DNA of 64,000 nucleotides. Origin: Pycnopodia helianthoides (lineage: Eukaryota; Echinodermata; Asteroidea; Forcipulatida; Asteriidae). The stretch is taken from assembly GCA_032158295.1 (NCBI GenBank), contig CM063255.1, forward strand, positions 2,754,501 through 2,818,500. The letters are read 5' to 3'. The stretch's first letter is position 1; the number at the start of each line of letters is the position of its first letter. Below the pieces are notes generated by a model that was given only the letters and a program-made list of their open reading frames with translations, did not search any database and had not been told where the DNA came from. The translations under genes and the position numbers were made by a program. Below are positions 32,264 to 41,864 of the stretch, piece by piece.

Positions 32264-33659
32264 AAACACGATCTAACCAACCAAGGTCGTCTCATGTTTC
32301 CTTGTTTTTTTTAACTTGTACTTTGAATTTCCTGCGCCCTCCCCGCCCCCACCCGCCCGCCCCAATCCTGGATGTGTGTTTAATTTATGGGTGTTTCTTA
32401 TAAAAACTTTGAAGACCTTGAAAAATTGCCAAATACAAGGTCAAAGGCAAACAATAATGTAAAGACAATTTAAAGAAAGCGATTTGTTTAAAAAGGGTCT
32501 TCTTGCGCATTGGTGTGGCATTCTGACTTGAGCTGTCGTCCGGGATACTGCATGTAGTTAGAATCGCAACTGCTGTAGCCAAGAGACGAGACAATTACAG
32601 TATCGGTGAGTTTGATCATTCCACACTTTCCATAGGAATACAAGTATTATAGGTTTTCCTGGTCATTTTCGGCAAAAGAAGCAGACTATTTTCACTTTCA
32701 TGCATTCGTATTATAAAGGCAGGGTTGAGCCTATACTTTTGGTAATTTATAGTCCAACAGCTCTCCAGTGCTCTTTACAAAGTAAGCTTTTATGGTAAGT
32801 TATTGTAAGTTATTTTTATAGCAATTAAAAATGAGAGCGCTATTCCACCAAGATCATAGCGCACTGGAGCACATTCTATGAATGTGTGATGTAGCTGGAC
32901 CAATGATTTGGACCAATCTTTCTCCTGTCATTGGGGAATCTGTTTAGTTTACCTCTATTTCATACAGCTCTTAAGACTCACCTCTATCCATGTTAACTTC
33001 TATTGTGTGCGCTATGATCTTGGTGGAATAGCGCTCTCATTTTTAATTGTTATAAAACAAACTTACAAACCTGTAGCTGTGATTGAAAAACATTTCTTGA
33101 CAGCGCCCCCACCCCAGTTCCCCCCCCCCAGTTTTTTCCCCGATGGCGGAAATTGAATTTAGTCCCAACCATTGCACCCAATTTGTTACAATGTTGTTTG
33201 CGATGTAAATAATAAACTCAATTTCATCCATCATAGTTAGCTGGCACCACCAAAAAAGCCCAATACACTTTCCATCTCCGGCAATGTTAATAAAATGTGG
33301 ATTTATTTATCTGTACAAGCTTTGAAACTTGCTATAAATAGAAATGCATTGTCTGCCCAAAACCGCAAGCAGCCATGATTGTACACGCAGTTCGCACAAC
33401 ACGTCACATTCACACAGTGCAAAATCTTATTTCTGGAGTGAATTGTAGGCTTATACAGTACATTAAAGATTTTTGTTTGCCATCCCCCCCCCAAATTTAA
33501 GTTTGCCCCCCCCCCTCTTGCCCCCGCCCCCCAGATTAACAGGTCTGGTGCCGCCGCTGTTTCTTGACATTCTTGCGGGTACAAACCGATTTCGACTTCA
33601 TGCCTCTTTAAGCACAATTTGAGCTAAAATCCAAATTATTCAAACAGTTTACGGTTCAG

Positions 33660-34158
33660 CGTGACCCAGAAATCAGCCAGGTTTCCAGGTCAATTCTAAC
33701 CCCAGAGTTTGTAAAGAGCTGCTTGCTGAGTCGAAACGTTGGGAAAAAATAAACAATAATAATAAAATTAGGTATTTGTAATGCACCAAATCAATCAAAA
33801 GGTGTTCAAAGCGCAGAGAAGTAGACAATGTAAACAAAAACAATATGAAAAGAAAGCAAAACAACAATATTAGGGAAAAACATAAAATAATTAGAAATGG
33901 ATACAAACAAAACTATGAATTACAGAAATACATCTTGAAAATGTGAGTTTTGAGAGTAACTTTGAAAATTTGAACATCAGAAATATTACGGAGATCTTGA
34001 GGAAGTTCGTTCCAGAGAGAAGATCCAGCATGTGCGAATGAACGATCCCCCCATGAGTTGTGAGTTTTAGGAACAAGTGAAAATGAATTGGATGACCGAA
34101 GATGGCTCTTCGTGGCCAACTTGTCATAGCGTACTCCTTCTACATGAGTTGTTTTCAA
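33660..34158 (-). mobile_element. LINE 3' fragment shared with copy A
   Basis: Same RT tail as 8640-9110 (RSFAHAGSSLWNELPQDLRN), with few differences. Confidence 0.75.
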
Positions 34159-34339
34159 TTACAAGATTATCAAATTCTCAATATAAGTAGAACCTAAAAA
34201 CATTATACAACAATAATTGATGCACGATCACGATATGTCTCATGTTTCGTTATTTGTATTGCATAGGTTTACGCAGACTAAACAACGAGACCTCGCTTTG
34301 TTCATTTTCCCGTACCGTGAGGCTTGCGTTGCGTCAACT

Positions 34340-34359
34340 ATGGCCCGAATGCTAAGTTG
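34340..34359 (+). CDS. Tectonin lectin copy B, coding exon 1
   Basis: ATG GCC CGA ATG CTA AGT TG then the donor GTAAGT (phase 2). Joined to exon 2 at 34773 it gives MARMLSCLVTVLMIMQ, a plausible signal peptide. Confidence 0.75.
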
Positions 34360-34616
34360 GTAAGTTGAACAGAGTACTGTCTAATTAAAATTAAATAAGT
34401 TGTTTACAGTCATTGGACGATGTTAACATCAATAGCAGATAATCACCCCTTGAAAGTGTGTGGTTTTATGTAATTTCATGACAGAATTAGAACGCGGTCC
34501 GATATTTTGGAGAGCCACTTTCTGACTCCACAAAATGGCGGACCGTATGTTCCGCTGGTTGTATTTTAAGTTTGTGCATAAACAACTCTTTCAATTTTTG
34601 GGCAGCTCACCTGTCT

Positions 34617-34711
34617 ATGGTGGCCCTGAAGGATATTTGCAAAGATATTTGCGACATCACAAATATTTGCAAAGATATTTGCGATGTGCGATGTCCCTTC
34701 AAGGCCACCAT
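34617..34711. mobile_element. 95-bp foldback insertion private to copy B, 8-bp TSD
   Basis: ATGGTGGCCCTGAAGG ... CCTTCAAGGCCACCAT, flanked by ACCTGTCT on both sides (34609-34616, 34712-34719). Copy A has the single uninserted ACCTGTCT near 11990. An internal ATTTGCAAAGATATTTGCGA block occurs twice. Confidence 0.85.
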
Positions 34712-34772
34712 ACCTGTCTTTATAAACAATGTAACAAGTATGTCAGATTTCAAATTTGTCTTAATCCACCAG

Positions 34773-35591
34773 CTTGGTCACGGTGCTGATGATCATGCAG
34801 GGAAGTGGGCTCACTTCCGCCTACCATCTCTGCTCCTGTACGAGGGGCACTTGGAGGCAAATTGATGGAGGGCTGAAGCACGTATCAGTCGGTCGGGCTG
34901 GCGTGTGGGGAGTCAATACCGACGACTATATATACTACAGGGTAGGCAGCTACGACGATGAAGCAAACACACGGGACACATGGATGCAAACCGATGGAAG
35001 ACTGAAACAAGTTGATGTTGGGCATAACGTAGTCTGGGGTGTGAACAGTGTCGATGGCATTTACTACCGACAAGGCATAACCGCTAGCACACCACAGGGG
35101 ACGGGATGGGCGTCAGTATCCGGGGCGTTGAAGCACGTCAGCGTCAGCCAGAAGGGGCATGTTTGGGGAGTCAATGCCAATGATCACATTTTCCATCGTC
35201 TCGGGGCTAGCAACTGCAATGTACCCGGTAACCAGTGGAGTCAGATCGGGGGGTTGTTGAAGCAGATCTCGGTGGGTAGTGGAGGAGTGTGGGGCGTCAA
35301 CTCCTTTGATAGCATTTTCTACAGGGAAGGAACTTTTGGAGACTCGGACTCCGACGGTTCTGCCTGGACACACATAGATGGCCTGCTGAAGTATGTCAGT
35401 TCCTCTGACATGATCTACGGGGTCAATTCTGTCGATAACATCTTCTATCGTCAAGGAGTATCTGCTGGTACCCCAATAGGTACCGGCTGGCAGGTCGTCC
35501 CTGGAGCCTTGAAACAGATCGAATTCTTGTCACTTGCAGTTTGGGGGTCAACGCCGCAGACCACATTTTTGTGAAAGAGAATGATTATTAA
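34773..35591 (+). CDS. Tectonin beta-propeller lectin copy B, exon 2
   Basis: With exon 1 this encodes a secreted protein of about 273-279 aa: signal peptide (residues 1 to about 23), then six tectonin blades with repeating VWGVN...IYYR / W..I.G.LK cores, expected to close a six-bladed beta-propeller. Fish-egg lectin, tachylectin-1 and related proteins with this fold bind LPS and other microbial glycans. The frame as written ends at TGA 35572-35574. With one more G in the GGGGG run near 35541 the last blade would read VNAADHIFVKENDY and stop at TAA 35589-35591, matching copy A's C terminus. A single-base homopolymer error or a real recent frameshift would both explain this. A poly(A) signal lies at 35814. 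Confidence 0.88.
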
Positions 35592-35813
35592 CTTTCAACT
35601 TAGAACGTAAACATACGTCATATAGCCTACACATTCGATGGACGAGCCACGAAATGCCTTTAATTCTTGATTTGATTGTATTTACATTTTAAATGCCGCT
35701 ATAACTAATACGATATTTTAAGCAACTTACAAGAAGACCCTAGCCTCATTTTGAGGATAGGCTCAACTTCGCTTTGCCGTGTAATCATATTATTTTCTTC
35801 TTATGCGCACGGG

Positions 35814-35819
35814 AATAAA
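35814..35819 (+). promoter_or_regulatory. Candidate poly(A) signal of lectin copy B
   Basis: AATAAA about 220 bp after the lectin stop codon, on the same strand. Confidence 0.45.
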
Positions 35820-36251
35820 CTGACTTTCTGGAACATGTTGCCTTGAATTGGGCGATTTGGGCTATAAAATGATAATGGTTGGAAACATAGGCCCTTTTCG
35901 AATTCACGGCTTCGGCTCCAAAATCGGCTCAGGATAGCTAGGCTCCCTCAATTATTTTAACATACGCATGTTTTGCGGCCAGGGTTTCAGACAGAAAAAC
36001 TGGGCCTGAAGCCCAATCCGGAGCCGAAGCCGTGGATTCGAAAAGGGCCACAATATAATTGTAGTAGAACGTAAAGATCCATACAGTCAAATGCCTCGAA
36101 ATTTAGAGGTTTTCCTTTTACTTCGTGAACTAACAAGGTCCGCCGTTTTGTAGAACCAAACTTCTGACTTCACATTATGTATTGTTAGACCGTGTCAGTT
36201 CACGAAGTTCGTGATGGGAAAACTTCCCTTGAAATAAGGTTGCCTGGAATG

Positions 36252-36633
36252 TAGACTGGTCCCCTGTCTTTATCCGCAAGGATAACTATAGACATGCACT
36301 GGTCTTACAGGCCCAATGATTTCAATGGATAAACGTGCAGTGACGTAAGCTTCCACATCTGTGTTATGATTGGTCCGAAGTGATGTAATTTGTCAGCTTG
36401 CACTTTCGATCGTCTGCAAGCAGTGTGTGCATATGATTGTTTGTACATCAAGTAATGTTGTTTTATTCAGTATGTAATAATATGTGTAGGCCTACATGTA
36501 CTTGTGAATTGACTGCGAATCTCCGAGTGAAATGAATGCGAGGTCAAAGGTACATCTGGCAGCATCTGGTCACTAGGCGGCAGATCTGGCGTTATTCACG
36601 AGCCTCGAAGTGTGACGTCAGATGTTCAGGCTG
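36252..36633 (-). mobile_element. Mutator-like MITE, long form, inverted
   Basis: Starts TAGACTGGTCCCCTGTC and ends GTGACGTCAGATGTTCAGGC. Flanked by CCTGGAATG (36243-36251) and ACTGGAATG (36634-36642). The interior matches the decayed copy at 9486-9880. Confidence 0.85.
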
Positions 36634-36642
36634 ACTGGAATG

Positions 36643-37408
36643 TAGCCCGAACATCTGACGTCACACTTCGAGGCTCGTGTTTTACGCCAGAGACCGGCTT
36701 CGAGCGTTTGGAGGAATCCTGACAAACGCACCTTTGACCTCGATTCCCATTGCGTTCTTGCGGATAGACCTTTCCATTGTTGATAAACAAATCGCGCTGG
36801 TTGGCATGGAAGGCCGAATGTTAGCAAAACACTCAATCGTGTTAATAGATGTTTCAACAAAATTTTAACATTTTCTGCAAACTTTCAACTTAGTAAAGTA
36901 CCTCTCATGATTGGTTGCTTTGTTTCCAACAAATTCAACACTTAATTTTGAATATTTTTGTGTAACATTGTTAAAAACTGTGGCGATCTGTTTTTGTTTT
37001 GCATTTATGGCTTTCCATAGTTTTCCGACCTCGGTTGGCAAAAACTCGGGCTGTGACGTTGCAATAGAAAGGTCTATAGATAGAGTTATATATAAGAACT
37101 AGAGGGCGCACTAGCCAAGTTACGTGACTCGTCGCGCGGGTGGTGCGGCCATGTTTCAAGTGTACTACCATTACTTTACTGTACGCAAAACAACAACATG
37201 AACACCGAGCGCGTGATGCGTGCATTTACCATACGCGCACATCGTGTACTTCGTACTCAATTTTGCCCTCTAAAAAATGGCGCTAGTGTCTCCCATTGAT
37301 CTACATTAAACTGTAGATCAATGGAACTATCTATAGGTGACCAGTCGGACAGGGGACCAGACCGGTGCCTGTCCTTATCCTTGCGGATAAGGACAGGGGA
37401 CCAGTCTA
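36643..37408 (+). mobile_element. Mutator-like MITE inserted at the same 9-bp target, with nested MITEs
   Basis: TAGCCCGAACATCTGACG ... GGGGACCAGTCTA, flanked by ACTGGAATG at 36634-36642 and 37409-37417. It abuts the preceding copy with only the 9-mer between them. It contains the AGACCTTTC MITE at 36766-37075 and a second insert ending ACTATCTATAG near 37338. Confidence 0.85.
37076..37338. mobile_element. Nested MITE with CTATAGATAG-type ends
   Basis: ATAGATAGAGTTATATATAAG at the left against GAACTATCTATAG at the right. It includes ATTGATCTACATTAAACTG / TAGATCAATGG, a small terminal hairpin. Confidence 0.5.
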
Positions 37409-37901
37409 ACTGGAATGCTGCGGAATGGGGACCTTTGAAAGCTAGATGGCAGCAGACATACCAGGTAAAATTCCATTGTTTACGTAGTTCTAAGCATGCG
37501 CACATTGCCGAGAACAATAGATTTACCGATAAGTCTGCTGCCACCTGGCGTCCCAAAAGTCCCCCATTGTGACTCCATTGACCGACCAAGCTAAACTTTC
37601 ATAGCTTTATTTCATGTGGTGATAGTAAGGGCAGATAAACAACAAATACATGTTATACTCTGGTCTTTGACAATAAGTTACCAAATGTAGTCCGCGTTCT
37701 GATACAAAGGCCTTTGTGCAGAGCATCGAATGACCACCGAAATAGTCTTAAAACGTCTCACTTCATTTAAAAAAAAATAATATTGTTTACTGTTATAGTT
37801 TGCTGAACTAAATAAACCATCAACAAAATCGTACAGAAGAGTGAATGGTCTTTACTTAGGGAATAACAGTGTGGGCAGCCGGTCTTCACTGCGTGGTAAT
37901 G

Positions 37902-37975
37902 ACCGGGTTGGTGGCTGGCCGCTGTTAATGGACCGAGCCGAAGGCGAGGTCCATTAACAGCGGCCAGCCACCAAT
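37902..37975. repeat. Hairpin, ~28-bp arms
   Basis: TTGGTGGCTGGCCGCTGTTA ... TAACAGCGGCCAGCCACCAA with a 15-nt GC-rich loop. Confidence 0.85.
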
Positions 37976-38082
37976 CAAGGTTTTTCTACAGGCATAAGTT
38001 GACTGGCTGGCACCCCGAACAAAATATTGACAAAACATGGAGACCCCCCCCCCCACCCCCACCCCACTAAACACAGGGCTAG

Positions 38083-38155
38083 ATAGCTCAGTTGGCAGAG
38101 CGCCGGCACGTAAATCCCGAGGTAGCAGGTTTAAGTCCAGCTGTAATAAAAACAA
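38083..38155 (+). mobile_element. Isolated tRNA-like SINE head
   Basis: GGCTAGATAGCTCAGTTGGC ... GGTTTAAGTCCAGCTG, the same head as in the SINEs at 10801 and 40604. B-box decay argues against a working tRNA. Confidence 0.6.
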
Positions 38156-38159
38156 ATTA

Positions 38160-38757
38160 ATTATCACTTTAATTGTTGAGTCTTAATTTGAATTTCTTTT
38201 AATCTTTCACATAACTCGCACTGTACAATTTTGTTGAGTGTCTCACGTTTGATATTCATTTTATTTTTGAAGTATCTTTGTGTTTTTCACAACAAATTCC
38301 TTGTTTTCTCTGATTTAATCACACATCTACCCGCTAATTTATGTGAACGGGTTTTTTTTAAAGTTACATTCATAAGATTTACTTGAAATAACTTGATTTT
38401 AGGGTTATCATGGAAAAAGTGTTGCTCCCCCCCATTCAACACCCGTTAACTTCCTGCCAAATACTTTAGTGTCTTGCAAAATACGTAATTTCCTCCTGCC
38501 AAATAGACGGTCTCTTCATTCAAATTCTGTCCATTCCTGCCAAGCATTCCTGCCAAATACTACATGTATGTTGCACCTGACGCGTAGTACATACCAAATA
38601 GTGTCATGCGCCCACTGTGCATGCTCAGTGGACACGATATTTTATGTTCACCAAGACCCATCCAATCTCTTCCCCTTCTTAGTCTTCGTTGGCGAAGCCG
38701 CCACGCCAAGTCGCCATACAACAGCAACAGAGGGCGCTATCACACACACAGCTCCAG
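38160..38757. other. Intergenic stretch, no gene recognised
   Basis: Short repeated CCTGCCAAATA motifs around 38450-38570 are the only pattern seen. Confidence 0.4.
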
Positions 38758-38766
38758 CTAGCTGAA

Positions 38767-38978
38767 TTCGCTCGGCCCCAGCGGTCTATCCAGGACCGCT
38801 GGGATGGGCTAATCAGCTTGCACAGATTCTTGTTCAGGAAGTACGTCATGCGTGCATTGCTTGCAGTGTGAGTGTGATGCATGATGGGACTGAGCATGGG
38901 ACTGAGCATTAACGTTAACGATACGTTTGCCCATCCCAGCGCCTTTGCTTTTAAGGCAAGGCACTGGGGACGAGCGAA
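38767..38978. mobile_element. Mutator-like MITE, second copy of the GATM-breaking family
   Basis: TTCGCTCGGCCCCAGCGG ... CACTGGGGACGAGCGAA, flanked by CTAGCTGAA (38758-38766) and CTAGCTGAG (38979-38987). 212 bp, opposite in orientation to 28957-29157. Confidence 0.9.
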
Positions 38979-38991
38979 CTAGCTGAGCAGC

Positions 38992-39353
38992 TAGCCCGAA
39001 CATCTGACGTCACACCTCGAGGCTCGTGTTTTCACACCAGAGACCGGCTTTGAGCGTTTGGAGGAATCCTGACAAAACGCAACTTTGACCTCGCATCCCA
39101 TTGCGGTCTTGCGGATAGGCCACCAGCCGGACAGGGGACCAGTCTAGCAGTGACCATCTCTTTTATTAATGGACCGGTGCCTGTCCGCGATTTTTTTTTT
39201 CCGTACCACACTAGAGCCAATGCATACACGCATAAGGTATGGGCGCTTTCCCGGATCCCTTCACTATTGACCCTCCCCTGTCTCAAGTGTGGTACGAAAA
39301 ATAAAAATGCTGCCTGTCCTTATCCTTGCCGATAAGGACAGCGGACCAGTCTA
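38992..39353 (+). mobile_element. Mutator-like MITE (TAGCCC family) with nested insert
   Basis: TAGCCCGAACATCTGACG ... GCGGACCAGTCTA. Between about 39190 and 39310 a smaller element with CGTACCACACTAGAG / CTCAAGTGTGGTACG ends interrupts the hairpin region. Confidence 0.75.
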
Positions 39354-39949
39354 CCGCACAGCTAGCTCCAAGGCCCAATTTCCTGGCTCTGCTTAGGCCA
39401 CCGAATTCTGCGCTTGCGATCACCATTCTTCGCTTACAAGGCAAACGACGAATTTCTGCGCTTGCTGTGTAAGCAGTTCGTAAAGTTCTAAAGACTCACC
39501 TTTTTCCATGTAAATTGCTTTTATGTGCGCTATGATCTTGATGGAATAGCGCCTTATAAATTTTAATTGAAATGCTATGTTATGTTATGTAAGCAAAGAA
39601 TGCCTAGTAACGTTGAGTAGGCACACGCACAACCAAAAATTCCGTAAGCGCAAAATTGTTGGTTTCATTACCAGAAATATACAATAACAATCTAGGAGTT
39701 CTGGTTTATCCAAAATTTACATTTATTTCTGTGATAAGACAGATGCACTAATCATTTAAAAGCACATACAAAATTTGTTAAAAGTGTAGGGTAAGGGAAC
39801 TAACGAAAACAAAAAAAGAAAGAGTGTTGATGTGAAACCAAATCTTCTTGAGTGGAATATTCTAGCTGTAAAGTTTGCTTCACTCAACATCAATAATGTA
39901 TTTGATGATCAACCAACAGACAGAAACGGGCTGCATGCAGATCTTGAAA

Positions 39950-40306
39950 TAGCCTTTTGTCAAGGCCATCATGGCTTGGACAGCTTTGTAAACAGTGGAG
40001 CGACTGGAACGAGAGACCACACGCGCGAGCCGAGTGGCGAAGCCATGAGGGCCTTTTCCAACTTGTTTGCGGTTTTTGTAATGAATTATTCATGAAGTAT
40101 GAAACGTGCGTTATAATATGCACTTCTGATTGGTTTGGACTTTTGCTACCGTTTCGGGTAGCAAAAGTCGAGATTATAAAGAAACACATAAGAAACCTCA
40201 AACAAGTTGGAAAGGCCCTCGTGGCTGCACCACTCGCGTGCGTGGTCTCCCAATTCAGTCACTTGGCATCGCAGCTCCACGACACGAAGGCCTTGACAAA
40301 AGGCTA
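39950..40306. mobile_element. Foldback element, TAG...CTA ends, perfect 9-bp TSD
   Basis: TAGCCTTTTGTCAAGGCC ... GGCCTTGACAAAAGGCTA, flanked by ATCTTGAAA at 39941-39949 and 40307-40315. Further arm homology (GGGCCTTTTCCAACTTGTTT) and a central CTTTTGCTACC/GGTAGCAAAAG hairpin make most of it self-complementary. Confidence 0.88.
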
Positions 40307-40362
40307 ATCTTGAAAGAGCAGCGGTCCAAAGATCGATCCTTGGGGTCCACTGAAGTAATTAA

Positions 40363-40985
40363 AGGGGCACACTGCCATCAAATCTCTCAAAATGTTGCTG
40401 TTTGGAATGGCTCCTTATCCTTTTTAAGAGTTGTTCATGCACTGAAACACCTACAGGGTGTTTTAGTTAGTGAGTAGTGGTTACAATGGCACAACATTTG
40501 CCTCTGGAAACACAGCCAGCGGAGCATAAGGCCCACCTAATTAGGAGTCAACAATTTGGTTCTGCAAAACAGCGGACCATGTTCTGTCATAGAAATTAAA
40601 AGAGTATGGGGTTGAACAAAGAAAAATTGACTAGAGCGGGATTTGAACCAACGACCTCCGGATTAATGTACCGGTGCTCTACCAACTGAGCTATCTAGCC
40701 CTATGTTGGCGGTCTCCCTGTTTTGTCAATATCTTTGTTCGGTGGGTGCAAGTCAGAAGCCATACAACCGTTAACTGCCGTGTAGCCAGGGATCACACCC
40801 AAGTTTACGATACAACCTGGGAAGCAGCAGCCACGGGATCATAAAAAAGTAATTTCAAGGGATAATTATGTGAATCATTATATTTTACTTTTACAATGTC
40901 TTTCCAACCACATTAATTTCATGACAAATGCTTTTTTTTCAGCCCAAATCGCCCAATCTGAAGGCAATGTGACCCAGTATAACCA
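40363..40985. mobile_element. TTAA element (relative of 7441) with nested SINE
   Basis: TTAA at 40359-40362, then AGGGGCACACTGCCATC; the right end (GAAGGCAATGTGACCC) is worn. A tRNA-derived SINE on the minus strand occupies about 40604-40850, with its head at 40629-40701. Confidence 0.7.
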
Positions 40986-41169
40986 TATAAATACGACCTC
41001 GGTGCTTTGCAAAAGCCATCAAACTGCAGCGTTTTAGTATATTTAGACACAAATAATCATACTTACAGTTGTCAAATACAAGATCTGCAACTATTTCTCT
41101 GTTGATTATAATGGTCTCTTTGTCACAAAACAAAGTGTACTCCTGACTGTTGGTTGTATTTATAGTTAA

Positions 41170-41525
41170 AGGCACTGTACACTATTGGTAAGATCGAAAA
41201 CACAAATGTTCACAGATTCACACATAACTTACATGATTTAAAGTAAGTAATGGTAGAAAGGGTTCCTTAAAATATTTCTGCCTAAAATGCTATCGTTTCT
41301 GAGAAATGAGTAAAACAATAGTTTTTATCATGCGCGATAATAAACTCGATGTTTGAAAAACAGAAAACACATAAGGTCTCTTTTCACTATTTTCTCAAGT
41401 CACTTCGATGACCAATTCAGCTCAAATTTTCACAGGTTTGTTATTTCATGTATGTGGTTGATTACACAAAACATGAACACTGTCTGTGATTATTTTGTCA
41501 GCTCTACCAATCCTGTATGATACCT
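41170..41525. mobile_element. TTAA MITE, AGGCACTGTACAC family
   Basis: TTAA at 41166-41169 and 41526-41529. A related copy is at 46229-46528. Confidence 0.8.
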
Positions 41526-41660
41526 TTAACTTAAGGTACTGTGTTCAGTTGAGTCTTCATGAATGTAGATTGATTAAAGCAAATCAGGAGTTGCCAATGT
41601 GGATGACCACGTGTGGCTTCCTTTAAATATATTCAGTCCTTATCTGCAGAAGATTATTCT

Positions 41661-41864
41661 CTACTCCTCGCCCACATCCTCCCCCTCCTCCTCATCACTG
41701 TTACCGTCCTCATCCTGCTCCCCGTCGCTTCCATCGACTTGCGTCGTTCTGTAACTGGTCGCGTCCGTGATCTCTGAAGTTTTAAAATCTTCAAATGTGC
41801 CGTTGTTGGACCACATGCCCAGAAGGTCGATCTTGAAATCAACCATTGTGTTGCCCAGCAGTTT
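41661..41864 (-). CDS. mrto4: mrto4 exon 7 (C terminus, acidic tail)
   Basis: Starts AAA CTG CTG GGC after acceptor CCTGTTGCAG. Encodes [18 protein letters not shown] and an Asp/Glu-rich tail, TAG at 41661-41663. Confidence 0.95.
   Translation of the reverse strand, partial: KLLGNTMVDFKIDLLGMWSNNGTFEDFKTSEITDATSYRTTQVDGSDGEQDEDGNSDEEEGEDVGEE

Larger units (their letters stand above)
32264..35591 (+). repeat. Segmental duplication copy B (tectonin lectin locus)
   Basis: Compact counterpart of 5059-12863. It retains empty sites for the two TTAA elements (32311-32314 and 33287-33290) and lacks the 2.2-kb intron insertion. It has one private insertion at 34617. Confidence 0.9.

Noticed and set aside
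39832..40477. Overlapping 87-116 aa ORFs
   Set aside because: They span the foldback element with a 9-bp TSD and a TTAA element; frames mirror the inverted arms.
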